A stretch of 64,000 bases of DNA, taken from NCBI GenBank assembly GCA_032718475.1, contig JAUCBJ010005016.1, forward strand, positions 124,001 through 188,000. The letters are read 5' to 3'. How positions within the stretch are numbered: the stretch's first letter is position 1; the number at the start of each line of letters is the position of its first letter. Positions 1-13,113 of the stretch are shown in pieces. Source of the stretch: Nemertoderma westbladi (taxonomy: Eukaryota; Xenacoelomorpha; Nemertodermatida; Nemertodermatidae). The translations under genes were made by a program, and so were the position numbers. Under the pieces are notes generated by a model. It was not told the DNA's origin. It saw only the letters and a program-made list of their open reading frames with translations, and did no database searches.

Positions 1-3000
1 GACGTAGTTTGTAGAAGAGACCACCAGTCCTAGTGGAGCGGGAGTATATGACGTAGTTTGTAGAAGGGACCACCAGTCCTAATGGAGCGGGAGTATATGA
101 CGTAGTTTGTAGAAGGGACCACTGGTCCTAATGGAGCGGGAGTATATGGCGTAGTTTGTAGAAGGGACCACCAGTCCTAATGGAGCGGGAGTATATGATG
201 TAGTTTGTAGAAGAGACCACCGGTCCTACTGGAGCGGGAGTATATGACGTAGTTTGTAGAAGAGACCACCGGTCCTAATGGAGCGGGAGTATATGACGTA
301 GTTTGTAGAAGGGACCACCAGTCCTAATGGAGCGGGAGTATATGATGTAGTTTGTAGAAGAGACCACCGGTCCTACTGGAGCGGGAGTATATGACGTAGT
401 TTGTAGAAGAGACCACCGGTCCTAATGGAGCAGGAGTATATGACGTAGTTTGTAGAAGAGACCACCGGTCCTAATGGAGCGGGAGTATATGACGTAGTTT
501 GTAGAAGAGACCACCGGTCCTAATGGAGCGGGAGTATATGACGTAGTTTGTAGAAGAGACCACCGGTCCTAATGGAGCGGGAGTATATGACGTAGTTTGT
601 AGAAGAGACCACCGGTCCTAATGGAGCGGGAGTATATGGCGTAGTTTGTAGAAGAGACCACCGGTCCTAGTGGAGCGGGAGTATATGACGTAGTTTGTAG
701 AAGAGACCACTGGTCCTAATGGAGCGGGAGTATATGACGTAGTTTGTAGAAGAGACCACTGGTCCTAATGGAGCGGGAGTATATGACGTAGTTTGTAGAA
801 GGGACCACCAGTCCTAATGGAGCGGGAGTATATGACGTAGTTTGTAGAAGAGACCACCAGTCCTAATGGAGCGGGAGTATATGACGTAGTTTGTAGAAGG
901 GACCACCGGTCCTACTGGAGCGGGAGTAATATGACGTAGTTTGTAGAAGGGACCACAGGTCCTAATGGAGCGGGAGTATATGACGTAGTTTGTAGAAGAG
1001 ACCACTGGTCCTAATGGAGCGGGAGTATATGATGTAGTTTGTAGAAGAGACCACCAGTCCTAATGGAGCGGGAGTATTGACGTAGTTTGTAGAAGGGACC
1101 ACTGGTTCTAATGGAGCGGGAGTATATGATGTAGTTTGTAGAAGAGACCACCAGTCCTAGTGGAGCGGGAGTATATGACGTAGTTTGTAGAAGAGACCAC
1201 CGGTCCTAATGGAGCAGGAGTATATGACGTAGTTTGTAGAAGAGACCACCGGTCCTAATGGAGCGGGAGTATATGACGTAGTTTGTAGAAGAGACCACCG
1301 GTCCTAATGGAGCGGGAGTATATGATGTAGTTTGTAGAAGAGACCACCAGTCCTAGTGGAGCGGGAGTATATGACGTAGTTTGTAGAAGAGACCACCGGT
1401 CCTAGTGGAGCGGGAGTATATGACGTAGTTTGTAGAAGAGACCACCGGTCCTAATGGAGCAGGAGTATATGACGTAGTTTGTAGAAGAGACCACCGGTCC
1501 TAATGGAGCGGGAGTATATGATGTAGTTTGTAGAAGGGACCACTGGTTCTAATGGAGCGGGAGTATATGACGTAGTTTGTAGAAGAGACCACTGGTCCTA
1601 ATGGAGCGGGAGTATATGACGTAGTTTGTAGAAGGGACCACCAGTCCTAATGGAGCGGGAGTATATGACGTAGTTTGTAGAAGAGACCACCAGTCCTAAT
1701 GGAGCGGGAGTATATGACGTAGTTTGTAGAAGGGACCACCGGTCCTACTGGAGCGGGAGTATATGACGTAGTTTGTAGAAGGGACCACAGGTCCTAATGG
1801 AGCGGGAGTATATGACGTAGTTTGTAGAAGAGACCACTGGTCCTAATGGAGCGGGAGTATATGATGTAGTTTGTAGAAGAGACCACCAGTCCTAATGGAG
1901 CGGGAGTATATGACGTAGTTTGTAGAAGGGACCACTGGTCCTAATGGAGCGGGAGTATATGATGTAGTTTGTAGAAGAGACCACCAGTCCTAGTGGAGCG
2001 GGAGTATATGACGTAGTTTGTAGAAGAGACCACCGGTCCTAATGGAGCAGGAGTATATGACGTAGTTTGTAGAAGAGACCACCGGTCCTAATGGAGCGGG
2101 AGTATATGACGTAGTTTGTAGAAGAGACCACCGGTCCTAATGGAGCGGGAGTATATGATGTAGTTTGTAGAAGAGACCACCAGTCCTAGTGGAGCGGGAG
2201 TATATGACGTAGTTTGTAGAAGAGACCACCGGTCCTAATGGAGCGGGAGTATATGACGTAGTTTGTAGAAGAGACCACCGGTCCTAATGGAGCAGGAGTA
2301 TATGACGTAGTTTGTAGAAGAGACCACCGGTCCTAATGGAGCGGGAGTATATGATGTAGTTTGTAGAAGGGACCACTGGTTCTAATGGAGCGGGAGTATA
2401 TGATGTAGTTTGTAGAAGGGACCACTGGTCCTAATGGAGCGGGAGTATATGACGTAGTTTGTAGAAGAGACCACCGGTCCTAATGGAGCGGGAGTATATG
2501 ATGTAGTTTGTAGAAGAGACCACCAGTCCTAGTGGAGCGGGAGTATATGACGTAGTTTGTAGAAGAGACCACCAGTCCTAATGGAGCGGGAGTATATGAC
2601 GTAGTTTGTAGAAGAGACCACCAGTCCTAATGGAGCGGGAGTATATGACGTAGTTTGTAGAAGAGACCACCGGTCCTAATGGAGCGGGAGTATATGACGT
2701 AGTTTGTAGAAGAGACCACCGGTCCTAATGGAGCAGGAGTATATGACGTAGTTTGTAGAAGAGACCACCGGTCCTAATGGAGCGGGAGTATATGACGTAG
2801 TTTGTAGAAGAGACCACCGGTCCTAATGGAGCGGGAGTATATGACGTAGTTTGTAGAAGAGACCACCGGTCCTAATGGAGCAGGAGTATATGACGTAGTT
2901 TGTAGAAGAGACCACCGGTCCTAATGGAGCGGGAGTATATGACGTAGTTTGTAGAAGGGACCACTGGTTCTAATGGAGCGGGAGTATATGATGTAGTTTG

Positions 3001-6000
3001 TAGAAGGGACCACCAGTCCTAGTGGAGCGGGAGTATATGACGTAGTTTGTAGAAGAGACCACCGGTCCTAATGGAGCGGGAGTATATGACGTAGTTTGTA
3101 GAAGAGACCACCGGTCCTAATGGAGCGGGAGTATATGACGTAGTTTGTAGAAGAGACCACCGGTCCTAATGGAGCGGGAGTATATGACGTAGTTTGTAGA
3201 AGAGACCACCGGTCCTAATGGAGCGGGAGTATATGACGTAGTTTGTAGAAGGGACCACTGGTCCTAATGGAGCGGGAGTATATGATGTAGTTTGTAGAAG
3301 GGACCACCAGTCCTAATGGAGCGGGAGTATATGACGTAGTTTGTAGAAGGGACCACCGGTCCTAATGGAGCGGGAGTATATGATGTAGTTTGTAGAAGAG
3401 ACCACCGGTCCTAATGGAGCGGGAGTATATGACGTAGTTTGTAGAAGAGACCACCGGTCCTAATGGAGCGGGAGTATATGACGTAGTTTGTAGAAGGGAC
3501 CACCAGTCCTAATGGAGCGGGAGTATATGATGTAGTTTGTAGAAGAGACCACCGGTCCTACTGGAGCGGGAGTATATGACGTAGTTTGTAGAAGAGACCA
3601 CCGGTCCTAATGGAGCGGGAGTATATGACGTAGTTTGTAGAAGAGACCACCGGTCCTAATGGAGCGGGAGTATATGACGTAGTTTGTAGAAGAGACCACC
3701 GGTCCTAATGGAGCGGGAGTATATGACGTAGTTTGTAGAAGAGACCACCGGTCCTAATGGAGCGGGAGTATATGACGTAGTTTGTAGAAGAGACCACCGG
3801 TCCTAATGGAGCGGGAGTATATGACGTAGTTTGTAGAAGAGACCACTGGTTCTAATGGAGCGGGAGTATATGATGTAGTTTGTAGAAGGGACCACTGGTC
3901 CTAATGGAGCGGGAGTATATGACGTAGTTTGTAGAAGAGACCACCGGTCCTAATGGAGCGGGAGTATATGATGTAGTTTGTAGAAGAGACCACCAGTCCT
4001 AGTGGAGCGGGAGTATATGACGTAGTTTGTAGAAGAGACCACCAGTCCTAATGGAGCGGGAGTATATGACGTAGTTTGTAGAAGAGACCACCAGTCCTAA
4101 TGGAGCGGGAGTATATGACGTAGTATGTAGAAGAGACCACCGGTCCTAATGGAGCGGGAGCATATGACGTAGTTTGTAGAAGAGACCACCGGTCCTAATG
4201 GAGCAGGAGTATATGACGTAGTTTGTAGAAGAGACCACCGGTCCTAATGGAGCGGGAGTATATGACGTAGTTTGTAGAAGAGACCACCGGTCCTAATGGA
4301 GCGGGAGTATATGACGTAGTTTGTAGAAGAGACCACCGGTCCTAATGGAGCAGGAGTATATGACGTAGTTTGTAGAAGAGACCACCGGTCCTAATGGAGC
4401 GGGAGTATATGACGTAGTTTGTAGAAGGGACCACTGGTTCTAATGGAGCGGGAGTATATGATGTAGTTTGTAGAAGGGACCACCAGTCCTAGTGGAGCGG
4501 GAGTATATGACGTAGTTTGTAGAAGAGACCACCGGTCCTAATGGAGCGGGAGTATATGACGTAGTTTGTAGAAGAGACCACCGGTCCTAATGGAGCGGGA
4601 GTATATGACGTAGTTTGTAGAAGAGACCACCGGTCCTAATGGAGCAGGAGTATATGACGTAGTTTGTAGAAGAGACCACCGGTCCTAATGGAGCGGGAGT
4701 ATATGACGTAGTTTGTAGAAGGGACCACTGGTTCTAATGGAGCGGGAGTATATGATGTAGTTTGTAGAAGGGACCACCAGTCCTAGTGGAGCGGGAGTAT
4801 ATGACGTAGTTTGTAGAAGAGACCACCGGTCCTAATGGAGCAGGAGTATATGACGTAGTTTGTAGAAGAGACCACCGGTCCTAATGGAGCGGGAGTATAT
4901 TACGTAGTTTGTAGAAGGGACCACCGGTCCTAATGGAGCGGGAGTATATGACGTAGTTTGTAGAAGAGACCACCGGTCCTAATGGAGCAGGAGTATATGA
5001 CGTAGTTTGTAGAAGAGACCACCGGTCCTAATGGAGCGGGAGTATATGACGTAGTTTGTAGAAGGGACCACTGGTTCTAATGGAGCGGGAGTATATGATG
5101 TAGTTTGTAGAAGGGACCACTGGTCCTAATGGAGCGGGAGTATATGACGTAGTTTGTAGAAGAGACCACCGGTCCTAGTGGAGCGGGAGTATATGATGTA
5201 GTTTGTAGAAGAGACCACCAGTCCTAGTGGAGCGGGAGTATATGATGTAGTTTGTAGAAGAGACCACCAGTCCTAGTGGAGCGGGAGTATATGACGTAGT
5301 TTGTAGAAGAGACCACCGGTCCTAGTGGAGCGGGAGTATATGATGTAGTTTGTAGAAGAGACCACCAGTCCTAGTGGAGCGGGAGTATATGATGTAGTTT
5401 GTAGAAGGGACCCCCAGTCCTAGTGGAGCGGGAGTATATGATGTAGTTTGTAGAAGGGACCACTGGTCCTAATGGAGCGGGAGTATATGACGTAGTTTGT
5501 AGAAGAGACCACCGGTCCTAGTGGAGCGGGAGTATATGATGTAGTTTGTAGAAGAGACCACTGGTCCTAATGGAGCGGGAGTATATGATGTAGTTTGTAG
5601 AAGAGACCACCAGTCCTAATGGAGCGGGAGTATATGACGTAGTTTGTAGAAGAGACCACCAGTCCTAGTGGAGCGGGAGTATATGATGTAGTTTGTAGAA
5701 GAGACCACCGGTCCTAATGGAGCGGGAGTATATGACGTAGTTTGTAGAAGAGACCACCGGTCCTAATGGAGCGGGAGTATATGACGTAGTTTGTAGAAGA
5801 GACCACCAGTCCTAGTGGAGCGGGAGTATATGATGTAGTTTGTAGAAGAGACCACCGGTCCTAGTGGAGCGGGAGTATATGACGTAGTTTGTAGAAGAGA
5901 CCACCGGTCCTAATGGAGCAGGAGTATATGACGTAGTTTGTAGAAGAGACCACCGGTCCTAATGGAGCGGGAGTATATGACGTAGTTTGTAGAAGGGACC

Positions 6001-7580
6001 ACTGGTTCTAATGGAGCGGGAGTATATGATGTAGTTTGTAGAAGGGACCACTGGTCCTAATGGAGCGGGAGTATATGACGTAGTTTGTAGAAGATACCAC
6101 CGGTCCTAATGGAGCGGGAGTATATGATGTAGTTTGTAGAAGAGACCACCAGTCCTAGTGGAGCGGGAGTATATGACGTAGTTTGTAGAAGAGACCACCA
6201 GTCCTAATGGAGCGGGAGTATATGACGTAGTTTGTAGAAGAGACCACCAGTCCTAATGGAGCGGGAGTATATGACGTAGTATGTAGAAGAGACCACCGGT
6301 CCTAATGGAGCGGGAGCATATGACGTAGTTTGTAGAAGAGACCACCGGTCCTAATGGAGCAGGAGTATATGACGTAGTTTGTAGAAGAGACCACCGGTCC
6401 TAATGGAGCGGGAGTATATGACGTAGTTTGTAGAAGAGACCACCGGTCCTAATGGAGCGGGAGTATATGACGTAGTTTGTAGAAGAGACCACTGGTCCTA
6501 ATGGAGCAGGAGTATATGACGTAGTTTGTAGAAGAGACCACCGGTCCTAATGGAGCGGGAGTATATGACGTAGTTTGTAGAAGGGACCACTGGTTCTAAT
6601 GGAGCGGGAGTATATGATGTAGTTTGTAGAAGGGACCACCAGTCCTAGTGGAGCGGGAGTATATGACGTAGTTTGTAGAAGAGACCACCGGTCCTAATGG
6701 AGCGGGAGTATATGACGTAGTTTGTAGAAGAGACCACCGGTCCTAATGGAGCGGGAGTATATGACGTAGTTTGTAGAAGAGACCACTGGTCCTAATGGAG
6801 CAGGAGTATATGACGTAGTTTGTAGAAGAGACCACCGGTCCTAATGGAGCGGGAGTATATGACGTAGTTTGTAGAAGGGACCACTGGTTCTAATGGAGCG
6901 GGAGTATATGATGTAGTTTGTAGAAGGGACCACCAGTCCTAATGGAGCGGGAGTATATGGCGTAGTTTGTAGAAGGGACCACCAGTCGTAATGGAGCGGG
7001 AGTATATGATGTAGTTTGTAGAAGAGACCACCGGTCCTACTGGAGCGGGAGTATATGACGTAGTTTGTAGAAGAGACCACCGGTCCTAATGGAGCGGGAG
7101 TATATGACGTAGTTTGTAGAAGGGACCACCAGTCCTAATGGAGCGGGAGTATATGATGTAGTTTGTAGAAGAGACCACCGGTCCTACTGGAGCGGGAGTA
7201 TATGACGTAGTTTGTAGAAGAGACCACCGGTCCTAATGGAGCGGGAGTATATGACGTAGTTTGTAGAAGAGACCACCAGTCCTAGTGGAGCGGGAGTATA
7301 TGATGTAGTTTGTAGAAGAGACCACCGGTCCTAGTGGAGCGGGAGTATATGATGTAGTTTGTAGAAGAGACCACTGGTCCTAATGGAGCGGGAGTATATG
7401 ATGTAGTTTGTAGAAGAGACCACCGGTCCTAATGGAGCGGGAGTATATGACGTAGTTTGTAGAAGAGACCACCAGTCCTAGTGGAGCGGGAGTATATGAT
7501 GTAGTTTGTAGAAGAGACCACCAGTCCTAGTGGAGCGGGAGTATATGATGTAGTTTGTAGAAGAGACCACCAGTCCTAAT

Positions 7581-10500
7581 GGAGCGGGGGTATATGACGT
7601 AGTTTGTAGAAGGGACCACCGGTCCTAATGGAGCGGGAGTATATGATGTAGTTTGTAGAAGAGACCACTGGTCCTAATGGAGCAGGAGTATATGACGTAG
7701 TTTGTAGAAGAGACCACCGGTCCTAATGGAGCGGGAGTATATGACGTAGTTTGTAGAAGAGACCACCAGTCCTAGTGGAGCGGGAGTATATGATGTAGTT
7801 TGTAGAAGGGACCACTGGTCCTAATGGAGCGGGAGTATATGATGTAGTTTGTAGAAGGGACCACTGGTCCTAATGGAGCGGGAGTATATGACGTAGTTTG
7901 TAGAAGAGACCACCGGTCCTAGTGGAGCGGGAGTATATGACGTAGTTTGTGAGCGGGAGTATATGATGTAGTTTGTAGAAGGGACCACCAGTCCTAGTGG
8001 AGTGGGAGTATATGACGTAGTTTGTAGAAGAGACCACCGGTCCTAATGGAGCAGGAGTATATGACGTAGTTTGTAGAAGAGACCACCGGTCCTAATGGAG
8101 CGGGAGTATATTACGTAGTTTGTAGAAGGGACCACCGGTCCTAATGGAGCGGGAGTATATGACGTAGTTTGTAGAAGAGACCACCGGTCCTAATGGAGCA
8201 GGAGTATATGACGTAGTTTGTAGAAGAGACCACCGGTCCTAGTGGAGCGGGAGTATATGATGTAGTTTGTAGAAGGGACCACTGGTCCTAATGGAGCGGG
8301 AGTATATGACGTAGTTTGTAGAAGAGACCACCGGTCCTAGTGGAGCGGGAGTATATGATGTAGTTTGTAGAAGAGACCACCGGTCCTAATGGAGCGGGAG
8401 TATATGATGTAGTTTGTAGAAGGGACCACCAGTCCTAGTGGAGCGGGAGTATATGATGTAGTTTGTAGAAGGGACCACTGGTCCTAATGGAGCGGGAGTA
8501 TATGACGTAGTTTGTAGAAGAGACCACCGGTCCTAGTGGAGCGGGAGTATATGATGTAGTTTGTAGAAGAGACCACTGGTCCTAATGGAGCGGGAGTATA
8601 TGATGTAGTTTGTAGAAGAGACCACCAGTCCTAATGGAGCGGGAGTATATGACGTAGTTTGTAGAAGGGACCACTGGTCCTAATGGAGCGGGAGTATGTG
8701 ACGTAGTTTGTAGAAGAGACCACCAGTCCTAGTGGAGTGGGAGTATATGATGTAGTTTGTAGAAGAGACCACCGGTCCTAATGGAGCGGGAGTATATGAC
8801 GTAGTTTGTAGAAGAGACCACCAGTCCTAGTGGAGCGGGAGTATATGATGTAGTTTGTAGAAGAGACCACTGGTCCTAATGGAGCGGGAGTATATGACGT
8901 AGTTTGTAGAAGAGACCACCGGTCCTAGTGGAGCGGGAGTATATGATGTAGTTTGTAGAAGAGACCACTGGTCCTAATGGAGCGTGAGTATATGACGTAG
9001 TTTGTAGAAGAGACCACCAGTCCTAGTGGAGCGGGAGTATATGATGTAGTTTGTAGAAGAGACCACTGGTCCTAATGGAGCGGGAGTATATGACGTAGTT
9101 TGTAGAAGAGACCACCAGTCCTAGTGGAGCGGGAGTATATGATGTAGTTTGTAGAAGAGACCACTGGTCCTAATGGAGCGGGAGTATATGACGTAGTTTG
9201 TAGAAGAGACCACCGGTCCTAGTGGAGCGGGAGTATATGATGTAGTTTGTAGAAGAGACCACCGGTCCTAATGGAGCGTGAGTATATGACGTAGTTTGTA
9301 GAAGAGACCACCAGTCCTAGTGGAGCGGGAGTATATGATGTAGTTTGTAGAAGGGACCACTGGTCCTAATGGAGCGGGAGTATATGACGTAGTTTGTAGA
9401 AGAGACCACCAGTCCTAGTGGAGCGGGAGTATATGATGTAGTTTGTAGAAGAGACCACCAGTCCTAGTGGAGCGGGAGTATATGATGTAGTTTGTAGAAG
9501 AGACCACCAGTCCTAATGGAGCGGGGGTATATGACGTAGTTTGTAGAAGGGACCACCGGTCCTAATGGAGCGGGAGTATATGATGTAGTTTGTAGAAGAG
9601 ACCACTGGTCCTAATGGAGCAGGAGTATATGACGTAGTTTGTAGAAGAGACCACCGGTCCTAATGGAGCGGGAGTATATGACGTAGTTTGTAGAAGAGAC
9701 CACCAGTCCTAGTGGAGCGGGAGTATATGATGTAGTTTGTAGAAGGGACCACTGGTCCTAATGGAGCGGGAGTATATGATGTAGTTTGTAGAAGGGACCA
9801 CTGGTCCTAATGGAGCGGGAGTATATGACGTAGTTTGTAGAAGAGACCACCGGTCCTAGTGGAGCGGGAGTATATGACGTAGTTTGTGAGCGGGAGTATA
9901 TGATGTAGTTTGTAGAAGGGACCACCAGTCCTAGTGGAGCGGGAGTATATGACGTAGTTTGTAGAAGAGACCACCGGTCCTAATGGAGCAGGAGTATATG
10001 ACGTAGTTTGTAGAAGAGACCACCGGTCCTAATGGAGCGGGAGTATATTACGTAGTTTGTAGAAGGGACCACCGGTCCTAATGGAGCGGGAGTATATGAC
10101 GTAGTTTGTAGAAGAGACCACCGGTCCTAATGGAGCAGGAGTATATGACGTAGTTTGTAGAAGAGACCACCGGTCCTAGTGGAGCGGGAGTATATGATGT
10201 AGTTTGTAGAAGGGACCACTGGTCCTAATGGAGCGGGAGTATATGACGTAGTTTGTAGAAGAGACCACCGGTCCTAGTGGAGCGGGAGTATATGATGTAG
10301 TTTGTAGAAGAGACCACCGGTCCTAATGGAGCGGGAGTATATGATGTAGTTTGTTGAAGGGACCACCAGTCCTAGTGGAGCGGGAGTATATGATGTAGTT
10401 TGTAGAAGGGACCACTGGTCCTAATGGAGCGGGAGTATATGACGTAGTTTGTAGAAGAGACCACCGGTCCTAGTGGAGCGGGAGTATATGATGTAGTTTG

Positions 10501-11437
10501 TAGAAGAGACCACTGGTCCTAATGGAGCGGGAGTATATGATGTAGTTTGTAGAAGAGACCACCAGTCCTAATGGAGCGGGAGTATATGACGTAGTTTGTA
10601 GAAGGGACCACTGGTCCTAATGGAGCGGGAGTATGTGACGTAGTTTGTAGAAGAGACCACCAGTCCTAGTGGAGCGGGAGTATATGATGTAGTTTGTAGA
10701 AGAGACCACCGGTCCTAATGGAGCGGGAGTATATGACGTAGTTTGTAGAAGAGACCACCAGTCCTAGTGGAGCGGGAGTATATGATGTAGTTTGTAGAAG
10801 AGACCACTGGTCCTAATGGAGCGGGAGTATATGACGTAGTTTGTAGAAGAGACCACCGGTCCTAGTGGAGCGGGAGTATATGATGTAGTTTGTAGAAGAG
10901 ACCACCGGTCCTAATGGAGCGTGAGTATATGACGTAGTTTGTAGAAGAGACCACCAGTCCTAGTGGAGCGGGAGTATATGATGTAGTTTGTAGAAGAGAC
11001 CACCGGTCCTAATGGAGCGGGAGTATATGACGTAGTTTGTAGAAGAGACCACCAGTCCTAGTGGAGCGGGAGTATATGATGTAGTTTGTAGAAGAGACCA
11101 CTGGTCCTAATGGAGCGGGAGTATATGACGTAGTTTGTAGAAGAGACCACCGGTCCTAATGGAGCGGGAGTATATGACGTAGTTTGTAGAAGAGACCACC
11201 GGTCCTAATGGAGCGGGAGTATATGATGTAGTTTGTAGAAGAGACCACCGGTCCTACTGGAGCGGGAGTATATGACGTAGTTTGTAGAAGGGACCACTGG
11301 TCCTAATGGAGCGGGAGTATATGACGTAGTTTGTAGAAGAGACCACCGGTCCTAATGGAGCGGGAGTATATGACGTAGTTTGTAGAAGGGACCACTGGTC
11401 CTAATGGAGCGGGAGTATATGACGTAGTTTGTAGAAG
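7581..11437. repeat. Higher-order repeat in block A, unit 1,937 bp
   Basis: Rare variants recur at a fixed offset of 1,937 bp: a GCGGGGG monomer at 7581 and 9518, a truncated 26-bp monomer ending at 7951 and 9888, a GTATGTG variant at 8694 and 10631, and an AGCGTGAG variant at 8981 and 10918. The offset equals 39 monomers of 49 bp plus the 26-bp truncated one. This shows that a block of about 40 monomers was duplicated as a unit, as unequal exchange would do. The outer limits are approximate. Confidence 0.85.
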
Positions 11438-11609
11438 AGACCACTGGTCCTAATGGAGCGGGAGTATATGGCGTAGTTTGTAGAAGAGACCACCGATCCT
11501 AATGGAGCGGGAGTATATGACGTAGTTTGTAGAAGAGACCACCGGTCCTAATGGAGCAGGGGTATATGATGTAGTTTGTAGAAGGGACCACTGGTCCTAG
11601 TGGAGCGGG

Positions 11610-11615
11610 AGTATA
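11610..11615. repeat. Left target-site duplication AGTATA
   Basis: The hexamer AGTATA precedes the first base of the left inverted repeat and recurs at 32007-32012 directly after the right one. Six-base duplications are the known signature of Maverick/Polinton integration. The hexamer is part of the normal satellite monomer, so removing the element restores a regular monomer. Confidence 0.95.
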
Positions 11616-12094
11616 AGTAGTAGGAGAAGCATAGTTCTCACGCAACTCCTCCCTAGCCTGGGCTACGGGCTGCATCTCAGAGGGCTATTAAAAATGCCAA
11701 ATTCCGGTGCTAAATTGTGGTGTTTAATGACCATCTGTCACCATCAATATTGTTGCCTTCAACCAATCGTTGCTTATCACCTACGCGTAGCCTAACCTCG
11801 CGATGCCTACCTTACTCGACAACTGTTACCACCCGCGAGTATTGATTCGCGTCGTTGCATCAACCAACCATCGCATATTCATCTTCGCGTAACCTAACTT
11901 CTCATCGCATGGCTAGCCCCCACTACGCTATTATATCGAATCGATTGCCAACTCACCACCACCACGCACGGCTACCCCTCGACGGCTGTCGCCAATCCAA
12001 CCAACCGAGTGGCCTGCCTACCCCAACGCTATTATGATACGTGTTGAAATTCCGCCACGTTCTAGCTACACGTATACGAATATTTCCATAGTTA
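11616..12094 (+). repeat. Left terminal inverted repeat, 479 bp
   Basis: It matches the reverse complement of 31528-32006 over its whole length without a length difference. The only differences I found are scattered substitutions, for example in the stretch around 11989-12013. The outermost bases are AGTAGTAGGAG. Homology stops after CATAGTTA at 12094. Open frames across it are non-coding shadows. Confidence 0.95.
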
Positions 12095-12501
12095 TTTCCT
12101 ATCCATGCAACCAACCACTGTATACTGTATATGCAGACAACGTGGCCACCAACTACACGCATCACGCATATATTATATTGATTGCCAACTCCACGACTGC
12201 TGTCGCCAAATCAACAAACCAAGCAGTATGATACATGAGATTCCGTCACGTTCTAGCTACGCGTATACGAGCATTAGTGATTATTACGCAATAATTTTTT
12301 TTGTTTATACAGTAGTTACCCACCAGCTAATCAACCAATCAATAAACCGAATTTAGGCTATTTTCCAGTTTAAGACCTGTATTATTTTTGAAAATATCTT
12401 ATATATAATCTCTTGCTTTAATCGCAATTAATCATTTGTAATGGTTTTAGTTTAAAAGTTTTTACTTTGTTTGTTTGATTTACAATAAAATAAATTAAAT
12501 A
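12095..12501. repeat. Left subterminal region with a degenerate copy of repeat sequence
   Basis: No gene is seen. Around 12155-12285 there is a diverged second copy of the inner part of the terminal repeat: GATTGCCAACTC, CTGTCGCCAA and CGTTCTAGCTACGCGTATAC recur from about 11940-12080 in the same order. TATACTGTATAT (12121) and TATACAGTA (12306) are short dyad motifs that also occur before other genes of this arm. The last 100 bases are AT-rich and lead directly into the first gene. Confidence 0.6.
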
Positions 12502-12948
12502 ATGTCTTCTGATTCCGATATGGTTATGCCAATAGTAAGGCATTCATTTTTTGCAGAAGATGGTCAAGCCTATATTGTTATTGATTATACAATTTACCGT
12601 CAGGGAGATGATAAATATAAAATTGAGTTTTCTGAAAAAGCCAGGAAAGTTTTAAGCTCAATCGATATTGATGCTTCAGATAATAGTATTCATCTTTTAG
12701 ATTACAACCTGAAAGCTGGGCATGGGGGAGGAAAATTAAGCAACATTTTACTATTAGCCATGATAGAAGGATTTATTTTTATTACACAATACAACGAAGC
12801 TGGTGAAAAGTTTGAAATACGGCTAAATCGGCATAGCCCCTACGAAATTATGTCTTTCTTTATTGTAATGATTTCAAAAGAATCCTTTATCGAACCTGAA
12901 GAATCAGCGGATAATGTTGAATATGTTGATAATATCATTGATTCTTGA
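12502..12948 (+). CDS. Polinton protein of unknown function, 148 aa
   Basis: First gene of the left arm; the ATG follows an AT-rich leader (ACAATAAAATAAATTAAATA). I do not recognise the protein. The middle holds a Gly-rich turn (GHGGGKL, about residues 73-79) followed by a hydrophobic stretch (ILLLAMIEGFIFIT) too short and mixed to be called a membrane span with confidence. The C-terminus is strongly acidic (EPEESADNVEYVDN). The frame is intact. As the outermost gene of the arm it may be an early or regulatory gene, but nothing in the sequence proves that. Confidence 0.7.
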   Translation: MSSDSDMVMPIVRHSFFAEDGQAYIVIDYTIYRQGDDKYKIEFSEKARKVLSSIDIDASDNSIHLLDYNLKAGHGGGKLSNILLLAMIEGFIFITQYNEAGEKFEIRLNRHSPYEIMSFFIVMISKESFIEPEESADNVEYVDNIIDS

Positions 12949-13034
12949 CTTTTCCCTCTATATTATAAATATTTTATGATTATATATAAAATTTTGTTGT
13001 TTTTAAATAATCGAAAATTGTAGTAGTATTTGTA

Positions 13035-13045
13035 TATACAGTATA
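13035..13045. promoter_or_regulatory. TATACAGTATA palindromic motif before the RING gene
   Basis: An 11-bp dyad 69 bases upstream of the ATG at 13114. Related motifs lie at 12306 (before the 148-aa gene), 13655 (before the ATPase) and 16209, 16337 and 16393 (before the penton-like gene). Position suggests a shared promoter element, but AT-rich sequence makes such matches easy, and similar strings occur in the 40.7-kb segment. Confidence 0.3.
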
Positions 13046-13113
13046 ACAGTTTTGTTTGTTGTTGTTGTTGTGTATTGTGGTAATTATTTTCAATTTACTT
13101 TAAAATTTGGAAA

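Larger units (their letters stand above)
1..11615. repeat. 49-bp satellite array, block A
   Basis: About 237 head-to-tail copies of a 49-bp monomer that reads GACGTAGTTTGTAGAAGAGA, then CCACCGGTCCTAATGGAGCG, then GGAGTATAT. Variation is concentrated at a few sites: GACGT/GATGT, AGAGACC/AGGGACC, CACCGG/CACCAG/CACTGG, CTAATGG/CTAGTGG/CTACTGG and GCGGG/GCAGG. Single-base indels are rare (for example an extra A near 929 and a lost base near 1077). The block continues beyond the left window edge and is interrupted at 11616 by the Polinton-like element. Open frames inside it are artefacts of the period. I do not recognise the satellite family. Confidence 0.98.

Noticed and set aside
1-11615. CRISPR-like array
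   Set aside because: Direct repeats without unique spacers in a eukaryotic transposon-rich context; it is a satellite.
11855-12356. Short frames on both strands in the terminal and subterminal repeat
   Set aside because: The same frame is repeated in the right inverted repeat; no motif, mutual overlap, non-coding region.
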